The notes below the pieces were generated by a model, which saw nothing but the letters and a program-made list of their open reading frames with translations, searched no databases and was not told the DNA's origin. This document shows, piece by piece, positions 7,286 through 13,690 of a stretch of DNA of 22,163 nt. The DNA lies in assembly GCA_910584235.1 (NCBI GenBank), contig CAJTZD010000059.1, positions 1 through 22,163 of the forward strand. Direction: 5' to 3'. How positions within the stretch are numbered: the stretch's first letter is position 1; each line of letters opens with the position of its first letter. Source of the DNA: an uncultured Acetatifactor sp. Its GTDB lineage: Bacteria; Bacillota; Clostridia; Lachnospirales; Lachnospiraceae. A program made the translations under genes and the position numbers.

Positions 7286-7821
7286 ACCTGTCTCCCCATC
7301 TCACGGGCTTTTTCCAAAGCAGCGTGTTCCTTTACTGTTCCCGGAGCGTCCACACCGCCGGCAAAGACACAGCCCGCCAAATGCGCCCTCTCAAAGCAGG
7401 CTATAAATCCTGCCAGTCCTTTTTTTGCCCCGTTTATGGCATGTTCGGCCTCATCTGCCGCTGCTGCCAGAAGATACACGTTACGATACGCATAATCTGC
7501 CGTATATAACGGGTTTGCCCGATCCAGCAAGGTCTTCATCTGACCGCTCATTTCATAATAATAAATGGGGGTAGCAAACACCAGTACATCCGAATGCAGC
7601 ATCTTCTCCACGATTGCTCCGGCATCATCCCGAATCACACAGCTTCCTGTTTTCTGACAAGCCAGACAGCCTTTACAGAATCCTATGGTTTTGTCTTTCA
7701 GGCTCACTTTTTCCACCTCATGTCCTGTTTCCCTGGCTCCCTCGATAAATGCCTCTGCCAGCATATCAGAATTGCTGTTTGCTCTCAGACTGGTTGAAAC
7801 CACTAATATTTTTTTGCTCAT
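7282..7821 (-). CDS. Flavodoxin-family NAD(P)H-dependent oxidoreductase with Isf-like cysteine motif
   Basis: A 179-residue flavodoxin-like protein with the FMN loop VSTSLRANSNS (8-18), ATPIYYYEMSGQMK as the flavin-contact loop, and Cys49, Cys52, Cys55 and Cys61 in C-x2-C-x2-C-x5-C. This is the compact spacing reported for [4Fe-4S] binding in iron-sulfur flavoproteins. The start at 7821 is chosen because AAGGAGG lies 10 nt upstream; an upstream ATG at 7869 would overlap a structured element and lacks a ribosome site. It is the middle gene of a cassette with the small protein at 7893-8144 and a second flavoprotein, overlapping the latter by 4 nt. It is likely controlled by the divergent LysR regulator and used in redox detoxification or electron transfer. 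Confidence 0.85.
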   Translation of the reverse strand: MSKKILVVSTSLRANSNSDMLAEAFIEGARETGHEVEKVSLKDKTIGFCKGCLACQKTGSCVIRDDAGAIVEKMLHSDVLVFATPIYYYEMSGQMKTLLDRANPLYTADYAYRNVYLLAAAADEAEHAINGAKKGLAGFIACFERAHLAGCVFAGGVDAPGTVKEHAALEKAREMGRQV

Positions 7822-7840
7822 TTTTTCTATTCCTCCTTTT

Positions 7841-7887
7841 TGCCCGGCCTTTTGGACATATAGGTACACCCAACGGGTATTTCCTCT
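7841..7887 (-). ncRNA. Intercistronic two-hairpin element, copy B
   Basis: Starts 5 nt after the stop of the small helical protein and ends about 20 nt before the flavoprotein start. The minus strand can form ATACCC/GGGTGT around GTT (7866-7880), then TGTCC/GGGCA with one wobble pair. It is a same-length, ungapped match to copy A at 5072-5118. Confidence 0.45.
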
Positions 7888-7892
7888 TTCTT

Positions 7893-8144
7893 TTAGATTT
7901 TATCCTTGTTCTTTCCTGTCGTCTTTCCCTGAATCTGATAAATCAGATAATCCAGGCAGGAAATCCTTCTCTCATCCGTGTGAACCCTGCCAAGCAGATA
8001 TTCCCTTTGATGTTCCAGCAGTTCCAACTGTTTTGTCTGCTGCCCTTTGTCAAACCATCCCATGAAATCCCGAATCATTTCGGTTTCACATCCGGCATCC
8101 TCCAGATTTTGTATAACGGATTCCCTGTTTCCTATGGCTATCAT
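7893..8144 (-). CDS. Small helical protein, MerR-like C-terminal coiled coil
   Basis: An 83-residue, charged, mostly helical protein with no signal or membrane segment. The stretch from KQLELLEHQREYLL to ERRISCLDYLIYQI closely resembles the dimerisation coiled coil at the end of many MerR-family regulators, but no DNA-binding helix-turn-helix precedes it. The start at 8144 has AGGGGG about 8 nt upstream; a longer in-frame version from 8204 lies across the promoter and is unlikely. It is the first gene of the flavoprotein cassette, divergent from LysR. It could be a stand-alone regulatory partner or a small flavoprotein accessory factor. Function unknown. Confidence 0.75.
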   Translation of the reverse strand: MIAIGNRESVIQNLEDAGCETEMIRDFMGWFDKGQQTKQLELLEHQREYLLGRVHTDERRISCLDYLIYQIQGKTTGKNKDKI

Positions 8145-8167
8145 TCCTGCACCCCCTGACGTATTTG

Positions 8168-8204
8168 ATAGTTCCACTATAAGACCATGTAAGAAAAATA
8201 GCAA
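8168..8204 (-). promoter_or_regulatory. Promoter of the flavoprotein cassette with overlapping ATAG/CTAT dyad
   Basis: On the minus strand TTGCTA (complement of 8199-8204), 17 nt, then TATAGT (complement of 8176-8181) forms a good sigma-A promoter ahead of the 8144 start. The -10 overlaps an inverted repeat ATAG-N5-CTAT (8168-8180). LysR binding here could control access to the -10. Confidence 0.6.
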
Positions 8205-8227
8205 ATATTTATATATAATCTGTTTTC

Positions 8228-8260
8228 ATAGTTGAAACCTATTGAAAGTTGTGATAAGAT
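8228..8260 (+). promoter_or_regulatory. LysR-gene promoter with LysR-type box
   Basis: TTGAAA (8232-8237), a 17-nt spacer and TAAGAT (8255-8260) with a TG extended -10 form the plus-strand promoter. ATAG-N7-CTAT (8228-8242) fits the T-N11-A dyad of LysR-type sites and covers the -35, so negative autoregulation is likely. Confidence 0.6.
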
Positions 8261-8294
8261 TTTTTTAGAAAAACAGACAGCAAGGAGCAAAGAT

Positions 8295-9182
8295 ATGGAA
8301 ATACGGGTACTTCAATACTTTCTTGCCATCGCAAGAGAACAAAGCATTATACGGGCCGCCGAGTCCCTTCATCTCTCCCAGCCTACTCTTTCCACACAGA
8401 TTAAAAATATGGAGGAGGAACTGGGGAAGCAGCTGCTGATCCGCGGCACAAAGGGTTCCCGCAAGGTTACGCTGACAGAAGAGGGAATGATCCTCCGAAA
8501 AAGAGCAGAAGAAATTCTGGATCTGGTAAAGAAAACAGAAAACGAAATTATACTTTCTGACAATGTGATTATCGGAGATGTATACATTGGAGCCGGAGAA
8601 ACAGATGGTGTCCGCCTGTTGGCAAAGGCTGCCGGAAAACTGAAAAAGCTGTATCCCGGAATCCATTACCACATTTCCAGCGGAAATGCGGTATTTGTCA
8701 GGGAGCAGCTGGATAAAGGACTGATTGATTTCGGAATTATATTGGGAACGCCTGATCTGACCAAATACGAAGCATTAAAACTTCCGGCAAAGGATGTCTG
8801 GGGTGTTCTGATGCCAAAGGATTCTCCCCTGGCCGAAAAAGAATTCATTTCCCCCCAAGACCTGTGGGGGCAGCCACTGCTGATATCCCAACAGGAGGCC
8901 AATGGCGGAGAGCTTGTCCAGTGGATGAAACGCAGTATATCGGAACTGGATATTGTTATGACTTACAATCTGCTGTTCAATGCCTCGCTTCTTGTGGAAG
9001 AGGGACTGGGGTATGCAATCTGCTTTGACAGAATCATCAATACTTCCGGTAACAGCAGACTCTGTTTCCGTCCCCTGTACCCTACCATCGAGATTGAAAT
9101 GTATATGATTTGGAAAAAATATCAGGTTTTTTCCAAACCTGCGGAAAAATTCTTGTTGATGATGCAGGAAAATATAGAGTAA
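8295..9182 (+). CDS. LysR-family transcriptional regulator
   Basis: A 295-residue regulator with an N-terminal winged helix-turn-helix (MEIRVLQYFLAIAREQS, AAESLHLSQPTLSTQIKNMEEELGKQLLIR, residues 1-60) and an effector-binding domain (about 88-290) containing YIGAGETDGVRLL, LDKGLIDFGII and GLGYAICFD. The start at 8295 is fixed by AAGGAGC upstream and by the family's usual MEIRVLQYF beginning; earlier in-frame ATGs fall in the promoter. It is the only convincing plus-strand gene and diverges from the flavoprotein cassette, the classic arrangement for LysR control of a neighbouring redox operon. The effector is unknown. Confidence 0.93.
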   Translation: MEIRVLQYFLAIAREQSIIRAAESLHLSQPTLSTQIKNMEEELGKQLLIRGTKGSRKVTLTEEGMILRKRAEEILDLVKKTENEIILSDNVIIGDVYIGAGETDGVRLLAKAAGKLKKLYPGIHYHISSGNAVFVREQLDKGLIDFGIILGTPDLTKYEALKLPAKDVWGVLMPKDSPLAEKEFISPQDLWGQPLLISQQEANGGELVQWMKRSISELDIVMTYNLLFNASLLVEEGLGYAICFDRIINTSGNSRLCFRPLYPTIEIEMYMIWKKYQVFSKPAEKFLLMMQENIE

Positions 9183-9470
9183 CAGCGAATGACTATAAAA
9201 ATCCACTGACATTAGCAATGCAAAATCTGGATAATGAAGATAATCAGGCAACTAAAACAGCAGATGGCTGGAAAATAAGCAAAGATGATTTGACCATCCA
9301 GCCATCTTGTTACCCCATCATTAAGGGAACCTTGATTGGATTTCCCGATGATTAGCTGTTATGAGGCAAGTAAATCGGGAAATTAACCAAGTTCCGTGTG
9401 CTACCTCATTCCTTTGCTTTCGGATATACTGCTCCATACTGTACTAAGTGGAGGCTTTGCTTATCAGCTA
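9183..9470. other. Gene-poor boundary with two inverted repeats
   Basis: The 288 nt between the convergent LysR and HEPN genes hold two separate inverted repeats: AGATGGCTGGA (9262-9272) with TCCAGCCATCT (9297-9307), and ATTTCCCGAT (9340-9349) with ATCGGGAAAT (9374-9383), each with a loop of about 24 nt. They may serve as terminators for the convergent genes, though U-tracts are poor. An open frame through 9355, overlapping the LysR end in another phase, ends QPSCYPIIKGTLIGFPDD. It has no ribosome site or recognisable family, so it is left as a possible gene remnant. The segment separates the moderate-GC LysR area from the AT-rich cargo. Confidence 0.4.
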
Positions 9471-11033
9471 CTATACTTTCCATTCATCATCAAACTCCAT
9501 TAAAAATACCGGAAAACTTTTCTTATCATCCTCGTCTTCTCCACGCTTTAATTCTTCAATATGAACCGCCATAGTAAGATCAATCAACCACTCTCTTACT
9601 ATTTCCAATATCTCCATGGTATATTGTAATAAACCGTTCTCCGTTATATGGTAAAATGAATCCTCCCCTATGCTCTTCTCTTCCTTCTTATCATTATATA
9701 AAGTCCCACTATGAACTTTTACAAATTTGTGCTCCAATGCATTCCGCAAGACTTGTATATTTTTTTCATAAGGAGTATCCGCATCACCAAATTTTTTATT
9801 AAACTCATTGCAAATCCAAAACATAGATTTCAACGCTATATTATCAGCCAGAATCAACCTATTTTTATACTTGTAATTCTTCTTCCCTTTCCCATATTCA
9901 GATAACCATATTGTCCGATAATTCACGTCTCTCTCTTGAATTCCAAGCTCCCAGTAATCATTTATAAAAAAAGCAACTTTATCAAAAATGGAATATGACT
10001 GCCGAAATGCAGTTTTTAATCCTTCGATTCGTATCGAATACTGCGGATAATCATACAAATTTATCAAATGCGTTTCCTTATCTGCAAAATGAGTTTCTTC
10101 ACGCTCATAAAAGGCCTCATAGCACAAGTATCTGGCATATATATATTCTTGCTTTAATTGGTTAAACATTCCAAAATATCTTGGCGGTTCTATCTGCTCT
10201 ATATGTGTAATCATATCTGGTAGTTGCAAAGAATCTGTAGCAAAACAAGACAATTCATGCGGAAGATCATTTAAAGGATTTAAAAACAAATGATGATGTA
10301 AACACCATCTGCGATATGCCTCTTCCTGTTTTTCTCCTAAAGAATATTCTGATATTTCTAATTTGTTTTCCAAAAATGTTTCCTTAATTTCATCAGTATA
10401 AGAATTCACACATCTTTCAAAATATTTTCTGGCAGACACATGGACATCTGCCTTTTTTAAAGAGGATTTTAAATAATTATATGCAAAATGATGTAAGTAT
10501 GCCGTATGACCAGGATCATGTACAAGTGCTGAATAATGCTGCAATGCACGCCCCATGTTACCTTCTGCCATCCCAAATTCGGGATTAATTTCTAAAACTT
10601 TACGATAAAATTTCATAGCCGCTGCTTTTCTGCCGCAATCCTCCAATGCATTTGCATAGTTAGTGTACAGCTGTAATTTCAATCCTCTTATATAAGGTTC
10701 AAATTCTTCCTTCAATAATTCCGGATCGTCCAAAAGTTCAAGGCTATGTCTAAAACAGTATAATTCGTGCTCCAATGAAACATCTTTTTTTTCTAAAGAT
10801 AACTCTGCTTCATCACTTTCGACTGAATATCCATGTGTCCTTAAATTTCCATAAGAAGTTCCCATACAATAGTATAAAGGAGCATATATTGCATCTGTAT
10901 GTTTTTTCAAAAAGTCCTCTAATTCGAACAAAAGTTCCCTTATAGCCTGAACATCATTATTATCACTGGCCACATCAAAACGTTGGGCATATTCTTCACA
11001 TAACTTTGGAAATGGATTAACAAAATCTTTCAT
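9471..11033 (-). CDS. TPR protein with C-terminal LA2681-like HEPN RNase domain
   Basis: A 520-residue soluble protein. Residues about 120-165 (LYTNYANALEDCGRKAAAMKFYRKVLEINPEFGMAEGNMGRAL) form a TPR unit within a helical N-terminal half. The C-terminal part (about 330-495) resembles the LA2681-like HEPN family: helices around FDKVAFFINDYWELG, then a long polar helix carrying Arg430-Asn431 and His435 (RNALEH), and a final helix ending EIVREWLIDLT. R-x4-6-H is the known catalytic motif of HEPN RNases, so the active site looks intact. HEPN proteins act as RNA-cleaving toxins or abortive-infection effectors; that role is inferred here. The ATG has GAAAGG 7 nt upstream. It is the last gene of an AT-rich three-gene module, 144 nt after the nuclease-like gene. 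Confidence 0.8.
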   Translation of the reverse strand: MKDFVNPFPKLCEEYAQRFDVASDNNDVQAIRELLFELEDFLKKHTDAIYAPLYYCMGTSYGNLRTHGYSVESDEAELSLEKKDVSLEHELYCFRHSLELLDDPELLKEEFEPYIRGLKLQLYTNYANALEDCGRKAAAMKFYRKVLEINPEFGMAEGNMGRALQHYSALVHDPGHTAYLHHFAYNYLKSSLKKADVHVSARKYFERCVNSYTDEIKETFLENKLEISEYSLGEKQEEAYRRWCLHHHLFLNPLNDLPHELSCFATDSLQLPDMITHIEQIEPPRYFGMFNQLKQEYIYARYLCYEAFYEREETHFADKETHLINLYDYPQYSIRIEGLKTAFRQSYSIFDKVAFFINDYWELGIQERDVNYRTIWLSEYGKGKKNYKYKNRLILADNIALKSMFWICNEFNKKFGDADTPYEKNIQVLRNALEHKFVKVHSGTLYNDKKEEKSIGEDSFYHITENGLLQYTMEILEIVREWLIDLTMAVHIEELKRGEDEDDKKSFPVFLMEFDDEWKV

Positions 11034-11177
11034 TCTTCATACCTTTCAATGTATACTACCACTTAACGGTTACCCACAAAGTAACACCGCTAAAGCATTC
11101 GTGATTATTCCATAAATTATTCTGCTTCATTCATTTTCACATCGTAACGTTTAAGTCATAAGATATATTACATAAAG

Positions 11178-12527
11178 CTACTGATTAACAAAATCAAAAA
11201 TTTCTTTTTCTCTAATCAAATCAATACGCATTATCTCGTCTATTTTTTCCGTTCTCTTTCCAACCTCTCTTTTTGCTTCTTGTAATAAATATTCATCTGT
11301 AAGATATTGCGGCCGAAGATAATGAACATTCCTAATAGATTGATCCTTCTCCATTTTTACCCATATGCAGACCAAACAATCCCTATCGAAATCAACTTTT
11401 ATCTTTTCTGATTCATCCAAACTATAGTATTCCATAGGCGAAAAATCATTGTACTGCCGCGAATACTCATCGATTAGTATATGAAATCCTTGTTGTAGCA
11501 TTTTAGAAAAATTCAGTCTGCATACAATCGGATATGTATTGCTTGTATGTACTAATATGTTCCCCTGCCAGAAAAATTGCGTAACAGATGTATCTTCAAA
11601 ACATTGAATATCTAATTTATTCTTTGCAAATGGATTATGAAAAAGAAATAATCCGTCTGTCAACATTTCCGGAGAGTCTATTCCCACATGATGCAACTTA
11701 TAGGGCATTTTTGTATCTTCATAATCTCGTCTCAAATTATAAACCTCATTCATTGAAAAATACCCTTCTGATTTCGCCAAAGAAGTTAATTTCCCAAGTG
11801 TAGTTGTGCATGAGTACAAAATTGCAGAAATTCCACTGTACTTGTCACAATTAAACAAACCTACTGGTATTGTCGAATCCGTTTCTGGTTTCTGCACCTC
11901 ACTCACTGAAACATAACTGTTTTCTTCTGGCACATAGTACATCCCGTATAGCAGTGTCATCATCGGGTATATAAATTCACGCCCGTAATTCACCTGGCTA
12001 TAGGAAGACATTGCAATCACAAATGGTACATCTGCTTTAACCCAATCACACTTTGAATACTCATTCTCATATTTTTTCATTTTAGAGGTTATTGCATTCG
12101 ACTGCCTTACAACAGCCTCATGCTGAATTTGAAAAAAATCCTCTTGATTCTTTGGTGGAATAAACATATCCATCAAATCTTCCATCCCTCTATCCGATTC
12201 TGGTCTGCCCTGACTTTTTATATTTGCAACTACAGCTTCTACATTAAATTCATAAGGAGCCTTTATCATAAAATCAGGTCTGTTATGAGTTTGGTCTAAG
12301 ACAAATCCTGCTTCTCTAAAACAAGCATAGAGATAAAATTCCCAAAAACTTGCATGAAAAGTTTTCTGGAATTCTTGCACCATTTTATTATCTCTATCTA
12401 CTAAGCCTTCTACCCAACGTTGAAGAATTATTCTTTCTCCCTCCCCGTATGGGTCTTCTTTTAGCAGCTTGAACTTTGTATGCCATTGATCTTCACTAAC
12501 CTTTTTCAATGGTTCAAACAAATCCAT
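11178..12527 (-). CDS. Putative PD-(D/E)XK-superfamily nuclease-like protein
   Basis: A 449-residue soluble protein. An N-terminal segment, FHASFWEFYLYACFREAGF, is followed by RPDF and then FNVEAVVAN. This gives Glu63, Pro84-Asp85 and Glu97 in an E...PD...(E)xx layout like the restriction-endonuclease fold, but the usual ExK lysine is absent (EAV). The rest (about 110-449) has no motif I recognise; it is rich in aromatic residues with SYSQVNYGREF and GLFLFHNPFAKNKL. Related proteins with this layout are, to my knowledge, uncharacterised proteins of genomic islands. Start 12527 is preferred because GAGGAAG lies about 11 nt upstream; a GTG at 12539 directly abuts it. It lies between the AlbA_2 gene (71 nt gap from this start) and the HEPN gene. 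Nuclease activity is an inference, and a DNA-binding, non-cleaving role is possible. Confidence 0.6.
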   Translation of the reverse strand: MDLFEPLKKVSEDQWHTKFKLLKEDPYGEGERIILQRWVEGLVDRDNKMVQEFQKTFHASFWEFYLYACFREAGFVLDQTHNRPDFMIKAPYEFNVEAVVANIKSQGRPESDRGMEDLMDMFIPPKNQEDFFQIQHEAVVRQSNAITSKMKKYENEYSKCDWVKADVPFVIAMSSYSQVNYGREFIYPMMTLLYGMYYVPEENSYVSVSEVQKPETDSTIPVGLFNCDKYSGISAILYSCTTTLGKLTSLAKSEGYFSMNEVYNLRRDYEDTKMPYKLHHVGIDSPEMLTDGLFLFHNPFAKNKLDIQCFEDTSVTQFFWQGNILVHTSNTYPIVCRLNFSKMLQQGFHILIDEYSRQYNDFSPMEYYSLDESEKIKVDFDRDCLVCIWVKMEKDQSIRNVHYLRPQYLTDEYLLQEAKREVGKRTEKIDEIMRIDLIREKEIFDFVNQ

Positions 12528-12598
12528 ATTATTTTTCACTTCCTCATTCCAAAAATTATGCTTTGTCTACCCTATGGTATCTGCCAGATTACATAAGT

Positions 12599-13411
12599 TT
12601 ATTTCAGATCTAACACACTCTCTATTTTGATTTTTTTCTTTTTAATCATGTTAGCAACAAATTCTTCAAAATCTTCTTCTGGGTAAAATGGGTTTTTCGT
12701 TCTTTCTACCTCTCCCAGACTTTCAGAAATTGACTGGAATCTTTCCAACAACGCTTGTCCAACATTCAAAATATTTTTATGTATCACATTTTCTTTTGCA
12801 CCTACATATTCATATAAAACTTTTAATTGTTCCAAATGTTCTTCTAATGCTAATTTAGAACCTTCTGCATACATGGATCTGATTTTTTTATCAATCAGTT
12901 CACTTAGTTCAAAGGAATTTGCCTTAACTGTTTTAGTTCCTTTTCTTATAAAAACACATCCCACTTGATTTTCATTACTATCTCTATCCCACATATAGGG
13001 CAGATCTTTATCATCTGAATAGATTACTATCATCTGATACATCTTATTCTCTATTTTAGAGTATGCTTCTCCAGAAAAATCGAAATCTAAAATATTAAAT
13101 TTAACTGTATTCGGCAAAAACTTTGAAATTTTTGAGTGTTGTTTTTCCTTATCAACTATTTCCTCTAATCCTATGGCCTCTATTGTACCATCCTCTTTTT
13201 CCTCAACTCCAAAGATTACCACACCTCCGCCTGTATTAGCCATGCCCAAAATAATTTCCGATAATTTCTGTGGCTCTATCCATATCTTTTTAAAATCTAT
13301 ACTATCTTGTTCACCAACTCCATCAAAAACAAGATCAATAAACTTTTCCCTTGTTGGATCCTGCAAAAACCTATACATATATTCCTTTATATCAAGCATT
13401 TTCTCTGACAT
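12599..13411 (-). CDS. AlbA_2 (Schlafen-like) domain protein
   Basis: A 270-residue soluble protein with an N-terminal AlbA_2/Schlafen-type domain (about 30-170). EQDSIDFKKIWIE (34-46) stands in for the ExxxEFK segment, followed by LSEIILGMANTGGGVVIFGVEE (50-71), the family's hallmark ANTxGGxxxxGV strand-turn, and VFIRKGTKTVKA (153-164). The C-terminal third is helical and charged, possibly a coiled coil. AlbA_2 proteins bind nucleic acid, and eukaryotic Schlafens can cleave RNA. Whether the acidic residues here (Glu34, Asp36, Asp39) are catalytic is unknown. ATG at 13411 has AGGG 7 to 8 nt upstream. It is the first gene of the AT-rich module next to the conjugation genes, perhaps the sensor or regulator for the two downstream proteins. 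Confidence 0.75.
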   Translation of the reverse strand: MSEKMLDIKEYMYRFLQDPTREKFIDLVFDGVGEQDSIDFKKIWIEPQKLSEIILGMANTGGGVVIFGVEEKEDGTIEAIGLEEIVDKEKQHSKISKFLPNTVKFNILDFDFSGEAYSKIENKMYQMIVIYSDDKDLPYMWDRDSNENQVGCVFIRKGTKTVKANSFELSELIDKKIRSMYAEGSKLALEEHLEQLKVLYEYVGAKENVIHKNILNVGQALLERFQSISESLGEVERTKNPFYPEEDFEEFVANMIKKKKIKIESVLDLK

Positions 13412-13457
13412 TATTTAACCCTGCCTTTTCATTTTTATTCGCACAGCTGTTCCATAT

Positions 13458-13486
13458 ATATTATCATATTTCCCCTATATTTTCTA
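13458..13486 (-). promoter_or_regulatory. Putative promoter of the AT-rich module
   Basis: On the minus strand TAGAAA (complement of 13481-13486), 17 nt, then TAATAT (complement of 13458-13463) with a TG extended -10, about 45 nt upstream of the AlbA_2 start. The -35 is weak. This promoter would drive all three cargo genes. Confidence 0.35.
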
Positions 13487-13533
13487 TCTGAAAAACAGCA
13501 CGTTATCCTAAATCGCACAAATTCGCAAGCAAT

Positions 13534-13593
13534 GCCTTCTTGTACAGAAGGCTCATTTACGCAGATTTTCCGTAACCGGAAAACCTGCGTAAA
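13534..13593. other. Tandem hairpins after the relaxase gene, possible oriT or control site
   Basis: A 17-bp stem with one mismatch (TTTACGCAGATTTTCCG, 13556-13572, against 13577-13593, loop TAAC) is immediately followed by GCCTTCT/AGAAGGC (13534-13540 / 13546-13552). Neither hairpin has a U-tract, so a terminator is unlikely. Relaxase-proximal inverted repeats are typical of oriT regions, but no nick site can be assigned from sequence alone. A third stem, GAAAGTC/GACTTTC (13684-13690 / 13701-13707), straddles the relaxase stop codon. Confidence 0.4.
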
Positions 13594-13690
13594 CGCTTGT
13601 TGGTGACATATCCCCAAACCCCTGAGATCGTTCCCTCCGGTAACGGCTGCGCGTCCTTCGGACACTGAAAACGGAAAGGAGAAGAAAGTC

